A DNA stretch of 64,000 bases from NCBI GenBank assembly GCA_038237435.1, contig JBBRYT010000008.1, positions 96,096 to 160,095 on the forward strand. Reading direction: 5' to 3'. This document shows, in pieces, positions 40,945 to 49,921 of this stretch. The notes beneath the pieces were generated by a model. It made no database searches. It was not told where the DNA came from and worked only from the letters and a program-made list of their open reading frames with translations. Source of the DNA: JACCTI01 sp038237435 (GTDB lineage: Bacteria; Verrucomicrobiota; Verrucomicrobiia; Chthoniobacterales; UBA10450). The translations under genes were made by a program, and so were the position numbers. The first letter of the stretch is position 1; each line of letters opens with the position of its first letter.

Positions 40945-41973
40945 ATGCTCATCGTCATGAAAAGCGGCGCGGCCGCGGAGGAAATCGACGGCGTCGTTCG
41001 CATCGTCGAACATCTCGGATTCCGTGCGCACGTAATGCCGGGCGCAACGCGGACGGCCATCGGTGTCACAGGCAACCGCGGAACGGTCGATCCCGCGCGC
41101 TTCGAAAATCTGCCCGGTGTTTTCGAAGCCATCCGCGTCAGCAAACCCTACAAACTGATCACGCTCGATTTGCAACCCGACCCGACGATTGTGCGGGTGG
41201 GCGACGCTGCGATCGGCGGCGATGAACTTGCGATCATTGCCGGTCCCTGTGCGGTCGAGAGTCGCGAACAAACTTTCGCGGTCGCTGCCGCCGTCCAAAA
41301 AAGTGGTGCTCGTTTCTTGCGCGGAGGCGCTTTTAAGCCGCGCAGTTCGCCCTACGATTTCGCCGGGCTGGGTGAGGAAGGTTTGAAAATTCTCGCGGAA
41401 GCGCGCGACGAATTTGGCTTGAAGATCGTCACCGAAGCGCTCGACGTCGACGGCGTCGAACTGGTGGAGCAATACGCCGACATGATTCAGATCGGCGCGC
41501 GCAACATGCAAAACTTTACGCTCCTGCGTCGCGTGGGAAAATCGAAACTGCCTGTTCTATTGAAACGCGGAATCGCAGCCACGATCGACGAATGGTTGCT
41601 CGCCGCGGAATGCATCATGTCGGAAGGAAATTATCAGGTCGTGCTGTGTGAACGCGGCGTGCGCACTTTTGCGCAACACACGCGCAATACTCTCGATCTC
41701 GCGGTCGTTCCGGCGATTCGTCACATCTCGCATTTGCCGATCGTGGTGGACGCTTCGCACGCCGCGGGCAAGAGCCACTTGGTCGGGCCGCTCGCGCGCG
41801 CCGGCGTGGCCGTAGGCGCGGACGGCGTAATGATGGAAGTGCACAATAAACCGGAAATGGCCTTGTGCGACGCGGCGCAGGCGCTGACGCCGTCGGAGTA
41901 TTTGAAGACGGTGCGCGAAGTCCGCGGCATCCATCGTTTGCTCAAAGACGCAGAAAGTTCCGCAGCAAACTGA
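40945..41973 (+). CDS. aroF: 3-deoxy-7-phosphoheptulonate (DAHP) synthase, type I-beta
   Basis: The 342-residue enzyme condenses phosphoenolpyruvate and erythrose 4-phosphate, the first step of aromatic amino acid synthesis. An N-terminal ferredoxin-like regulatory domain (LIVMKSGAAAEEIDGVVRIV, residues 1-70) precedes the KDSA-like barrel with IIAGPCAVESREQ, FLRGGAFKPRSSPY, PVLLKRGIAATIDEWLLAAE and PIVVDASHAAGK. Metal and substrate residues Cys, His and Asp are in place. It converges on trpG/trpE with a 32-base tail overlap and shares their pathway. Confidence 0.94.
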   Translation: MLIVMKSGAAAEEIDGVVRIVEHLGFRAHVMPGATRTAIGVTGNRGTVDPARFENLPGVFEAIRVSKPYKLITLDLQPDPTIVRVGDAAIGGDELAIIAGPCAVESREQTFAVAAAVQKSGARFLRGGAFKPRSSPYDFAGLGEEGLKILAEARDEFGLKIVTEALDVDGVELVEQYADMIQIGARNMQNFTLLRRVGKSKLPVLLKRGIAATIDEWLLAAECIMSEGNYQVVLCERGVRTFAQHTRNTLDLAVVPAIRHISHLPIVVDASHAAGKSHLVGPLARAGVAVGADGVMMEVHNKPEMALCDAAQALTPSEYLKTVREVRGIHRLLKDAESSAAN

Positions 41974-42499
41974 GACCGTCCGGCGTTCCGATTGATTCGG
42001 GATGGAATTGCACGCCGTGGATGGGAAATCGGCGATGCTGCAAGGCCATGATTTCGCCGCTTTCCGTTTCCGCGGTCAGCTGCAGACAATCAGGCAAGGA
42101 TTCCCGCCTAACGACTAACGAGTGGTAGCGCATCGTCTCCATCGGATTCGGCAAGTGCGCGAAGAGGCCGGCGCCGTTGTGCCTAACGAGTGATGATTTT
42201 CCATGCATGAGCTGCGGTGCCCCGATGATTTTTCCGCCGAAGACAGAGCCGATGCATTGCAGGCCGAGGCAGACACCGAGGATGGGAGCATCAATTTCGC
42301 GAATGATATCGTTACAAATCCCGGCATTTTCCGGCCGGCCGGGGCCGGGCGAGAGGCAGATTTTTTCTGGACGAAGCTGGCGGATTTCGCCTAACGAGAC
42401 CTGATCGTTTCGCCTAACGAGTAGTTTACAGCCAAGCTCGCCGAAATATTGCACGAGATTGTAGGTAAACGAATCGTAGTTATCGATAATCAGGATCAT
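41942..42499 (-). CDS. trpG: anthranilate/aminodeoxychorismate synthase glutaminase subunit
   Basis: The 185-residue class I glutamine amidotransferase supplies ammonia to TrpE (or PabB). DNYDSFTYNLVQYFGELG, the SPGPGRPENAGI loop, the nucleophile in GVCLGLQ and the GVQFHPESIGTPDG dyad are visible. The usual CLGHQ reads CLGLQ (His to Leu), a position not part of the catalytic triad. It overlaps trpE by 20 bases. Five copies of the CTAACGA word occur within 320 bases of this gene, the highest density in the window. It may serve both tryptophan and folate synthesis. Confidence 0.9.
   Translation of the reverse strand: MILIIDNYDSFTYNLVQYFGELGCKLLVRRNDQVSLGEIRQLRPEKICLSPGPGRPENAGICNDIIREIDAPILGVCLGLQCIGSVFGGKIIGAPQLMHGKSSLVRHNGAGLFAHLPNPMETMRYHSLVVRRESLPDCLQLTAETESGEIMALQHRRFPIHGVQFHPESIGTPDGLSLLRNFLRL
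42106..42421 (+). repeat. densest cluster of GCCTAACGAG words (inside trpG)
   Basis: GCCTAACGA (42106-42114), CTAACGAG (42115-42122, directly abutting), GCCTAACGAG at 42181-42190, 42389-42398 and 42412-42421. All are in the same orientation, which is antisense to trpG. The first two share a join, giving GCCTAACGACTAACGAGTG. Codons over the copies differ in frame, so coding constraint does not explain the repetition. Confidence 0.85.
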
Positions 42500-43979
42500 C
42501 CGCGCGTGCGATCGCGTGTAGAATCGCGTTCGCTTTGCTTATCGTTTCTTGATATTCGGCCGATGGAATGGAATCGGCCACGATGCCCGCGCCCGCCTGC
42601 ACATAAACGCGCCCATCTTTCAACACCGCGGAACGCAGGGCGATGCAACAATCGAGCGCGCCATCGAAGCCAAAATAGCCGACCGCGCCGGCATAGCAGC
42701 CGCGCGTTTCTCCTTCCAGTTCGCGAATGATTTGCATCGCTCGAATTTTCGGAGCGCCCGAAACGGTCCCGGCCGGAAAAGTGGCTCGCATCACATCATA
42801 GGCGTTTTTCCCTGCGGCAAGCTTAGCTTTCACGTGCGAAACCAGATGCATGACGTGGCTGTAACGCTCGACCATCATCTGCTCCGTCACGCGAACACTG
42901 CCGAATTCCGCGATTCGTCCCAGATCGTTGCGCGCGAGATCAACCAGCATGATGTGCTCGGCGCGTTCTTTCGGATCGGCTAGCAATTCCTCCGCATTGC
43001 GCGCATCGGCTTCACTCGTTAGGCCGCGCCGTCGCGTGCCGGCGATCGGACGCACTTCGACCACTTCATCGGCGAGGCGCACATGCAATTCCGGCGAACT
43101 ACCAACTAACGAGAAATCGCCGAAACGCAGGCAGAACATGTAAGGCGATGGATTGACCAACCGGAGACAACGATACAAATCGAGTGGGTCGCCGCGGAAC
43201 TCCGTCTGGAATCTTTGTGAAACAACCACTTGGAAAATGTCGCCCGCTACGATGTATTCCTTCGCTTTCGTGACCGCACTCTCGAACCGCTCGCGCGAGA
43301 AGTTGCTCTCCATCGGGCGCGGAATCGTCTCGCGCTGCGCGTCGATCTGGCGAAGTTCGAAAGGCGAAGACAAGCGGGCCAGCGTGGATTCAATAAGTAA
43401 CTTCGCGGTTGCATAGACCTTCTCCGCTTCCTCGGGCGTTTCCACGAAGGCGTTCACGATTAGTTTCATGCGGCGATCGCGATGATCGAAAACGATGAGC
43501 AGGTTCATGATCATGAAAATCATTTCCGGGACGCGCAGATTGTCAGTCGACGCACGCGAAACTGTCGGCTCGAAGCTCGCGACCGTTTCGTAGCCGAGAT
43601 AGCCGACCGCGCCGCCGGCGAATCGCGGTAAATTCGGATTGTCGGTAAAACGGAACCGAGCCATCACTTTTTCCAAATGAAACAACGCATCCTGCGTGAT
43701 CGGTTCAGCGGATGTTTTCCCACTTTCCTCGCAAGTGAACGTCTGACCGTTGCTGCGCATAACCACGCGTGGTTGAAAGCCGAGGAAGGAGTAACGGCCG
43801 GTCCGTTCCGTCTGCTCGGCTGACTCGAAGAGAAAGGAAAGTGTGCCGTCATCCAGCCGGCGGAACGCCGTCACTGGTGTGTTGCCATCGGCCAGCACGT
43901 CGGCGTAAATAGGGATAACGTTGCCGCGCTGCAACAGCGCAAGAAACTCGTCCCTTGTCGGTCGTAGACTGACGTCCAT
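42480..43979 (-). CDS. trpE: anthranilate synthase component I
   Basis: The 499-residue enzyme converts chorismate to anthranilate with ammonia from TrpG. The N-terminal domain has RYSFLGFQP; the chorismate-binding core has GGAVGYLGYE, GDIFQVVVSQRF, PSPYMFCLRF, SSPELHVR, PIAGTRRRG, HIMLVDLARNDLGR, TFPAGTVSGAPKIRAMQII and CIALRSAVLKDGRVYVQAGAGIV. Length is right for TrpE. It overlaps trpG (which begins at 42499) and forms a two-gene unit. Two repeat words lie inside (43015 and 43106). Confidence 0.95.
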   Translation of the reverse strand: MDVSLRPTRDEFLALLQRGNVIPIYADVLADGNTPVTAFRRLDDGTLSFLFESAEQTERTGRYSFLGFQPRVVMRSNGQTFTCEESGKTSAEPITQDALFHLEKVMARFRFTDNPNLPRFAGGAVGYLGYETVASFEPTVSRASTDNLRVPEMIFMIMNLLIVFDHRDRRMKLIVNAFVETPEEAEKVYATAKLLIESTLARLSSPFELRQIDAQRETIPRPMESNFSRERFESAVTKAKEYIVAGDIFQVVVSQRFQTEFRGDPLDLYRCLRLVNPSPYMFCLRFGDFSLVGSSPELHVRLADEVVEVRPIAGTRRRGLTSEADARNAEELLADPKERAEHIMLVDLARNDLGRIAEFGSVRVTEQMMVERYSHVMHLVSHVKAKLAAGKNAYDVMRATFPAGTVSGAPKIRAMQIIRELEGETRGCYAGAVGYFGFDGALDCCIALRSAVLKDGRVYVQAGAGIVADSIPSAEYQETISKANAILHAIARADDPDYR

Positions 43980-44046
43980 CTTCTTTATCTCGTGGCGACG
44001 CCGGTGCTCGGCGCGACCACTCGTTAGGCCGCTCCGCTAACGTGTC

Positions 44047-44265
44047 TTACCAGGTTCGTTCGCGCGCGGGCGCGGGCGGAGCTTCCGCGGGACGAACGCG
44101 TCCGAAGTTGAGACGCTTATCGTTGGCCCGCCGCATTTCGATCGGCGAACCGGTGGTGCAATTATCACACCAATGACGTTTGTCGCTGGGCAGACGTTTG
44201 CGCAGTCCGCAATTATCGCAGACGAAGACTTCGCTTCTTTTCTTTTCGCGCGGCAGGAGAGCCAT
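44047..44265 (-). CDS. small zinc-ribbon protein
   Basis: The 72-residue frame has two CxxC pairs, VCDNCGLRK and HWCDNCTTG, 16 residues apart, the signature of a zinc ribbon. The remaining tail is basic and proline-rich (VRPAEAPPAPARERTW). A second reading frame over the same bases (44037-44318) does not show the paired pattern, so this frame is preferred. A possible ribosome site (GAGGATAA) precedes the ATG. It may bind a nucleic acid or protein partner; no family assigned. Confidence 0.55.
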   Translation of the reverse strand: MALLPREKKRSEVFVCDNCGLRKRLPSDKRHWCDNCTTGSPIEMRRANDKRLNFGRVRPAEAPPAPARERTW

Positions 44266-44436
44266 TGGTTAGTTATCCTCGGTAGTAGTTGAAGGTGACA
44301 TCGCAGACTGAAGGACAACGGTCAAGCCGGGCGGAACTCATTTACATCTTTTCTTCGGATCAGGCCTAACCAGTGGTTGCACTCCTGCATGAAAAGCGCG
44401 GCTCTTCTTGTTCTTGCCTAACGACTTCATACTCGC

Positions 44437-45726
44437 TTGAATGCCGGCATTAGTATTTCAAAACTTGTTTGCTGCTTTCCTTGGGTACTGCTCGCCGGGT
44501 GCGGGCATTTGGCACCAGTATATCAGAATATGACCGGCCAGGTTCCGAAATCGGTCAAACCAGGCACGGGTTTTAATATCGCCTTCATTGAATTCGGCGA
44601 ACAAGGTTCCTACCTCGATACCTCGCAGGTAGAAGCGGCGGTTAAACTCGTTCGCACTACCAGGAAGCCGTTAGTGATTAGCTACGTGCATGGCTGGCAT
44701 AATAACGCGAGTTCGGGCGATGTTCATCGGTTCTCGACCTTCCTAGCTCAGATTGCCGCCACCCCCTTAATTAGAGATAAGGGGTTCCAAGTCATTGGGG
44801 TTTATCTCGGCTGGCGTGGGGAGATCACTGACGTTCCCGTCGTTAGGCAACTGAGTTTCTACAGTCGCAAGGCTGCAGCCGAGCGGTTGGCGAGTAACTT
44901 CGATTGTTTCGATGCCATTTCTTCCATCGCCGAAGCCGCACGGAGTCACCCGCGCAGCGAGCAATACACAATCTTGTTAGGCCACTCCTTCGGCGGCTTA
45001 GTCGTAGAAAGAGCCGTGGCGCATGCCATCGATGCCGAGATGCATGGTCGCTCGCACAGGTATAACTCATTGCCGGCGGATCTAACTCTGGTGCTGAATC
45101 CCGCTTCCGATTCTATCCTAAGTCGCCAGATGATCGCCGCCCTCTACCAGGAGAAAACGGAAAATGCGCGACCGCTCTTCGTTTCCATTACTTCCACGGC
45201 GGACGCGGCCACAGGCAAGATCTTCCCGTTCGGGACATCGATCGCTGCTGTTACCAAGGCATTCAATCAAGTAGGCGACCCCGGGGCAGAGACGAAGCAG
45301 AGCGAACGCGCCTACTTTACTTCGACACCGGGCCATAACCGATCTCTTGTTAACCATGTGGCAAAGAAGCTCGACGAACCTTACAAGCCGCCAGCTGGCC
45401 TGACAGCACTAGAGATTAACCTTTCCCACTCGTTATCTGGCGACAAGGTTGTGCTACCCGGGCAAGGCGGCGCGCTGGAGCTTTGGCAACTACAAAGGAT
45501 TTCTGCTGTCGATGTTCCCTATTGGGACCTGCAGGTGGATAAGAGTATCATCGCGAACCATGGCGATATCTGGAACGAGCGGACCAAGGCACTTATGGCG
45601 GGCGTGTTCAGCATCGCCAATCCGATAACTCCTCATCAAAGAAGACCCGAAGCTAACCTGCAAACGAAGCGCGATTACAAGCGCGCATCCTACAAACAGG
45701 ATAAGGCGCCGCTAGCGAAGCCGTAA
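44437..45726 (+). CDS. lipoprotein alpha/beta hydrolase
   Basis: The 429-residue protein uses a TTG start and a lipobox (VLLAGCGHLA) near residue 22. The hydrolase fold shows VISYVHGWHNNASSGD (oxyanion region), the nucleophile elbow ILLGHSFGGLVVERAV (Ser) and a late DIWNERTKALMAG. It likely cleaves an ester or amide at the envelope; substrate unknown. Codon use is richer in CTA, TTA and TTAG than neighbouring genes. It stands alone. The stop codon of the upstream region carries GCCTAACGA at 44416. Confidence 0.7.
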   Translation: MNAGISISKLVCCFPWVLLAGCGHLAPVYQNMTGQVPKSVKPGTGFNIAFIEFGEQGSYLDTSQVEAAVKLVRTTRKPLVISYVHGWHNNASSGDVHRFSTFLAQIAATPLIRDKGFQVIGVYLGWRGEITDVPVVRQLSFYSRKAAAERLASNFDCFDAISSIAEAARSHPRSEQYTILLGHSFGGLVVERAVAHAIDAEMHGRSHRYNSLPADLTLVLNPASDSILSRQMIAALYQEKTENARPLFVSITSTADAATGKIFPFGTSIAAVTKAFNQVGDPGAETKQSERAYFTSTPGHNRSLVNHVAKKLDEPYKPPAGLTALEINLSHSLSGDKVVLPGQGGALELWQLQRISAVDVPYWDLQVDKSIIANHGDIWNERTKALMAGVFSIANPITPHQRRPEANLQTKRDYKRASYKQDKAPLAKP

Positions 45727-45729
45727 TCG

Positions 45730-46860
45730 CTAGGAAATGGAGTGGCAGGCTTTGACCCATTGCCGCATGCAAAGAGTCATCTGATAGAAGAAACCGCGCG
45801 TCGCGTCAGTCCAAATCGCGCCGGTGAAATGGGACACCTGCGCGTCGATCGCATCGGCTAACGCAAGGTAGGTCTCCGGATAACTGGAGCCCGCGAGCCT
45901 GGCATCGTGCAGCCACTCGATAAAAGGCTCCAGGACTTGAATACCCCCGAATTCTCCCGCCAGATCGCGCAGGTAATTATGTGCATTGCGCTTATGGTCC
46001 GCAATAGGTGTGCCGACACGAATACGATCGCCGAGGTGGCGAATGCAAGCTTGTGAAAGATAACCGCTGAAGATATCGCCGAAGCGATCGATCGGGATAC
46101 CACCCAGCGGATAACCCATGCGGACGCAGTAATAGCTAACGATGAGATCACGATGCAGCGCGGTGTTTTGAGTGTTGATAGGGCTCCAGGTATTCTGGCC
46201 CAGAAAACAGGCTTCGGCGGTGAATCTTTGCGCGCGCACCGGCGTGGCCAACCAGGTGATAGCGTCAAGGTCGGGCTCGTCCAACCAAAGGCCAACGTTC
46301 ATGCGCACGCGGCCGGTTTCGTCGGAGTAGCTAACGAGCGGTGTTTCCGCGCGTCGGGCATAGGGATATCCTCGCGGAAACACGCGGGTGTTCGGTCGAA
46401 GCTCAAGCATGTCGCAGAAGTTAATCCAGCCGTTATCACTATGAACGGCAGGCATGGTTAAGCTGTCGCTACAAACCAGGCCGCAGGTAGTAAAGGTTTC
46501 GCCGGTGCAGTAGTTATCATCGTCGATGGAAAGCAGGACTTCCTAGCCCGATTCCAGTGCCATTAAATATCCGACATTGCGGCGATTCTCGGAATCGTGT
46601 GGAATAAGCGGTGCGAGATCGGGGAACTTCTTTAAATAACACTCCTGCTCTTCAAGGGTCGGACAACGAATATCAAAGCCGCGGGCGGCTAACTCGGCAC
46701 ACTTTGCGTATAGCTCGGAGGGTGTCTTTCGATCTGGAATTGCAATGATCCGCACGCGGTCGCGCACTTCCTCGGCGTCGATCTGGCGGCAGTAACCATC
46801 AAGAACGTCGCCCGTGTTGATTGTGGTAACGACAATGCAGGTGCGGTGCTTCATAAGCAC
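45730..46860 (-). pseudogene. STELLO/DUF288-like glycosyltransferase gene interrupted by an in-frame amber stop
   Basis: One frame spans 45730-46860, broken by a TAG at 46543-46545. Upstream (46860-46546) it encodes a start MLMKHRTCIVVTTI and NVGYLMALESG; downstream the frame continues without shift as EVLLSIDDDNYCTGETF, with the DDD metal motif of glycosyltransferases, and on to the natural stop. The second half (241 residues from an internal ATG) has GWINFCDMLELRPNTRVFPRGYPY and FFYQMTLCMRQWVKAC. The two parts would form one protein of about 376 residues resembling reversibly-glycosylated/STELLO-type transferases (family call tentative). The gene begins 3 bases after the next gene's stop, so it is in its operon. 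Confidence 0.65.
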
Positions 46861-46863
46861 TCG

Positions 46864-47647
46864 TTAGACCCGACCGAGCAGACGCAACCCGAAGAGTCGG
46901 TCAAGATTGCGCATGGCGTCGCTGATCGCTCGCCGCCCGACGCGATGACTAGCGGAGCTGTATTGGATAGGAACTTCCGCGACGTGAAGCCGGCGACAGT
47001 ATGTTTTCATTTCCGTTTGAAAGAATGGTCCCCGTGCACGTATACCGCGGCGTAGAATCATCTTCAGCGCCTTGCGCGAGAAAAGCTGAAGACCACTGGT
47101 CATGTCATGCAGATTGGTGCCAAGGAAAAGATTTGTTAGACAAGTGCCGCCATAGCTAACTATGCGATGGCCGAGTGAGCTATCCTTCAGACTCCCGCCC
47201 GGATAAAAACGGCTCCCGAAAACGCAATCGTAACCTTCATCCATCTTGGCGAAGAGAAGCGGGATATCCGAAGGTTGATGGGAAAAACCAGCATCGATTT
47301 CCAGGATCCAATCTGCGCCGCGTGCGATCGCCTCGCGATGTCCACGCAGGTAAGCGTCGGCGATGCCGCGATTTTCCGGCGCCCAGATTACCTCCAGCTG
47401 TGGCGTGCTGCGCGCTAGTTCTTCCATCAGCTTGCGGGTCTGATCAGTGCTGACGCGGTCGAGCACGATTAAACATCTTCGTTTCCCGAAAGCGACGACA
47501 CTGGTCGAGAACAGCGCGCACGAAATCGACCGCCGTGGCAGCTTCGTTGGCCATCGGACAAACGACCGCGAGAAAAGGATCAGCTCGAGTGCGAGCTTCA
47601 GGCATCGGGTTATACGCGCATAAGGGATCGTCGCTCGCAAGCAACAA
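46864..47647 (-). pseudogene. family 2 glycosyltransferase gene with a frameshift
   Basis: The N-terminal part (from 47647, with FLAVVCPMANEAATAVDFV and DQCRRFRETKMF) is in one frame; the rest, LIVLDRVSTDQTRKLMEEL, WAPENRGIADAYLRGHREA, WILEIDAGFSHQPSDIP, FGSRFYPGG and LHDMTSGLQLFSRKAL, is in another. Joining them at about 47467-47473 by dropping one base gives a continuous dolichyl-phosphate-mannose-synthase-like protein of about 260 residues. The site is a short TTTAA run, so an indel (or sequencing error) there is credible. Its stop lies 3 bases before the amber-interrupted gene. Both genes of the pair are broken in the same way of decay. Confidence 0.65.
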
Positions 47648-47852
47648 TCGACTTCCGCGTGGGGGCGGAAGACTAGGCGCGCGACGCGCCTGCGATACCG
47701 GATTACACCGTTGTTACATGTAAACCGGGACGATTCGGACCGATTTGAAATTCCTTCGGGGAACGTATTTCACGTCAGCCAATTCCTCCTCGTGCGAAAT
47801 GATTGGTTGCCGTCTCTTCGCGCCGGCGAGTAATTTAGCCTTCGCATCAGCG

Positions 47853-47925
<73 letters not shown>

Positions 47926-48025
47926 CATTTTTCCGAAGGATTGATTCCGTGAGGAGATTTGCGCAAAATCATCAATTCCCCTCGTAATCCGTTGACAAAC
48001 GCCCGAGGCGTTTCAATAATGCGGC

Positions 48026-48592
48026 GTGCTGAAAAAATTCATCCCGCAGAAGCCCCTGTCGTCGATCGGAGAAGGATCGTTGAGCGCGGGCACTGATGAT
48101 AACAACGGCCTCGCCTACCGCGAAGAACCAAGAGAGACACCACCACCAATCACCGATCACCACAAAATTATGGCAGAACACTCCGGCAAAGACATCCTTT
48201 CGAGCGACGTTGAAATCAAAGGCTCGATCAAATTTCAAAAGGAACTCCTCATCGACGGGAAAGTGGAGGGTGAGATTAACTCCGATGGCGTTTTGACCAT
48301 CGGGGAAAATGCCGACATTCGCGGCGAGATTAAAACCAAGTCCATCACCGTTTTCGGCAAAGTGCAGGGCAACATCACCGTCGGCGAACGTTGCGAGCTC
48401 AAGTCGCGCTGCACGTTGCAGGGTGATTTGAAAGCTGCGCGGCTCGTCATCGAAGAGGGTGCAACCTTCATCGGCAAGTCCGAGGTGACCAGTGCGGGTG
48501 CGGGCAAGCCGAGCTCGAATTCGCGTCCGGAAATCGTGCGCAACGACGAACCGGCGACGCCAGTGAAAGCCGCTTTCGGCGCGCGCGCCTAA
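48026..48592 (+). CDS. bactofilin
   Basis: The 188-residue protein has the bactofilin beta-helix (residues about 60-155): LSSDVEIKGSIKFQKELLIDG, GEINSDGVLTIGENADIRGE, GKVQGNITVGERCELKSRC and ARLVIEEGATFIGKSE. It polymerises into filaments that shape the cell or place other proteins. The GTG start gives a basic hydrophilic lead (LKKFIPQKPL); an ATG at 48170 starts directly at the fold (MAEHSGKD). I keep the longer form with low certainty. Its stop codon lies within GCCTAACGAGAGC. A second bactofilin starts 25 bases later. Confidence 0.85.
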   Translation: MLKKFIPQKPLSSIGEGSLSAGTDDNNGLAYREEPRETPPPITDHHKIMAEHSGKDILSSDVEIKGSIKFQKELLIDGKVEGEINSDGVLTIGENADIRGEIKTKSITVFGKVQGNITVGERCELKSRCTLQGDLKAARLVIEEGATFIGKSEVTSAGAGKPSSNSRPEIVRNDEPATPVKAAFGARA

Positions 48593-48617
48593 CGAGAGCT
48601 TTTAGCTTCCGCGCCCA

Positions 48618-49481
48618 GTGGCAAAGCCCGGCCCTGCCAAGCTCAGTGTGGAATGTCCACACTGCGGCTTCAAGCAGATGGAATATGCTGCCGTCAAGAG
48701 CACCATGTGCCGGCAATGCGGTAGCGCTTTCGTTCCATCCGCGCCAAAGCAGGCCGAAATAAGATTACGCGCGCCGCGCGAAGTGCCGAACGCGCCGCCT
48801 TCGGTTCGCGAGGAACCGTCGATCCTTAATAAGATCGAAGGTTTTTGGAAACCGCAGCGCAGTTCTGTCGTCGAATGTTTCGAGTGCAAAGCGAAACAGG
48901 AAGTGACGTCGGCCGCGACTTCGACCACCTGCCCGAAGTGCAGCGCTCATCTCGATCTGCGCGATTACAAAATCACGACGAGTTTTAGCCGCGCCATTCG
49001 CACCCACGGCGAAGTGCATATCACGACGAAGGGAGATCTGAGCAGCAGTAACGTCGTCTGCAGCTCCGCCTTGGTTGAAGGAAAGCTGCGCGGCGATTTG
49101 CATTGCGCAGGCACGGTCACGATTAACTACAGCGGGAAAATTCCCGGTCGCGTTTCGGGCGGTCATGTCCTGATCGAACGTAAATCGGAAGTGCAATTTT
49201 TCCGGCGCGTTCGAACCAGAAGCATCGAGATTCGCGGACAGATGACCGGCGAAATTATCGCCGAAGGGGTGGTGGTCATTCATCGCAACGCAACACTCGA
49301 AGGAAACGTCACGGCTAAATCGATCTCGGTCGAAAAAGGCGCGACGTTTTCGGGTCAGCTGGTGATCGGCAGCAGCGGTCTGACGCAAGCGGAGTTGTTA
49401 CCGGCGGAAAGCTCGGCCGCGCCGGAGGCACAACCCGAAGGTGTCTTGCCCGGAATCGTGCAGCCGCTTCCCGCTACCTAA
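48618..49481 (+). CDS. bactofilin-type protein with N-terminal double zinc ribbon
   Basis: The 287-residue protein, from a GTG, has two zinc ribbons: CPHCGFK…CRQCG (Cys13, 16, 31, 34) and CFECKAK…CPKCS (Cys87, 90, 105, 108), with a linker between. Then follows a bactofilin/polymer-forming domain (residues about 128-255: GDLSSSNVVCSSALVEGKLRG split over repeats, GQMTGEIIAEGVVVIHRNATLEG, AKSISVEKGATFSGQ). Bactofilins normally lack zinc ribbons, so this is a fusion, perhaps for docking to a partner or nucleic acid. It is directly downstream of a simple bactofilin (25 bases) and likely co-polymerises with it. Confidence 0.82.
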   Translation: MAKPGPAKLSVECPHCGFKQMEYAAVKSTMCRQCGSAFVPSAPKQAEIRLRAPREVPNAPPSVREEPSILNKIEGFWKPQRSSVVECFECKAKQEVTSAATSTTCPKCSAHLDLRDYKITTSFSRAIRTHGEVHITTKGDLSSSNVVCSSALVEGKLRGDLHCAGTVTINYSGKIPGRVSGGHVLIERKSEVQFFRRVRTRSIEIRGQMTGEIIAEGVVVIHRNATLEGNVTAKSISVEKGATFSGQLVIGSSGLTQAELLPAESSAAPEAQPEGVLPGIVQPLPAT

Positions 49482-49497
49482 CCGGCCCTCGCGCTGA

Positions 49498-49917
49498 ATG
49501 CGCAATAAGGTTCCGCGCAGTCCTTACGACCGTCTCGGCGGCTACGTGCATTTGCCGCGTCTCATAGACAAAGCAAAGCTGCATCGCAAAGGCCTGCTCA
49601 ACGGTTACAACTACATGACGGTTGGCTTCGATAAGCATTTGCTCGCCTTCCTGAAATTAAATTCGGATGCCTTCGAAGAAGCGGCTCATCGTCTCGACAA
49701 TGACGGCGCGATTCTGGAGTGGATCGAGCAGAACGGCGCGAAACATTCCTCAGAAGCGATCGAGGAATGGAATCACGCCATGATCGAACGCCATCCTGAT
49801 ACCGCCGTGAAAAAAGCACGCTTCCTTCATTTCCTAAAAGAAGCCGGCGGCGAAAATCGAAAAGATATTCGGACCTATTTCGATCTGATCGAATTCGACG
49901 AAGGGCGAAAGAAATAA
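49498..49917 (+). CDS. DUF5069 protein
   Basis: The 139-residue protein is DUF5069: SPYDRLGGYVHLPRLIDKAKL, KHLLAFLKLNSDAFEEA, DDGAILEWIEQNG-like segment and a C-terminal FLKEAGGENRKDIRTYFDLIE. The family is small, helical and widespread in Verrucomicrobiota and Planctomycetes; no function is known. It follows the second bactofilin by 16 bases and may belong to its transcript. It converges on the nucleotidyltransferase gene with a 4-base gap. Confidence 0.85.
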   Translation: MRNKVPRSPYDRLGGYVHLPRLIDKAKLHRKGLLNGYNYMTVGFDKHLLAFLKLNSDAFEEAAHRLDNDGAILEWIEQNGAKHSSEAIEEWNHAMIERHPDTAVKKARFLHFLKEAGGENRKDIRTYFDLIEFDEGRKK

Positions 49918-49921
49918 TCGC

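Noticed and set aside
42300..42330. Loss of function in TrpG from the CLGLQ change
   Set aside because: The nucleophile Cys and the HPE dyad are intact; the changed His is not catalytic in class I amidotransferases, and related enzymes tolerate other residues there.
46543..46545. Pyrrolysine or other recoding at the amber codon
   Set aside because: No pyl genes or recoding element are visible and the neighbouring gene is also broken, so mutation or sequencing error is simpler.
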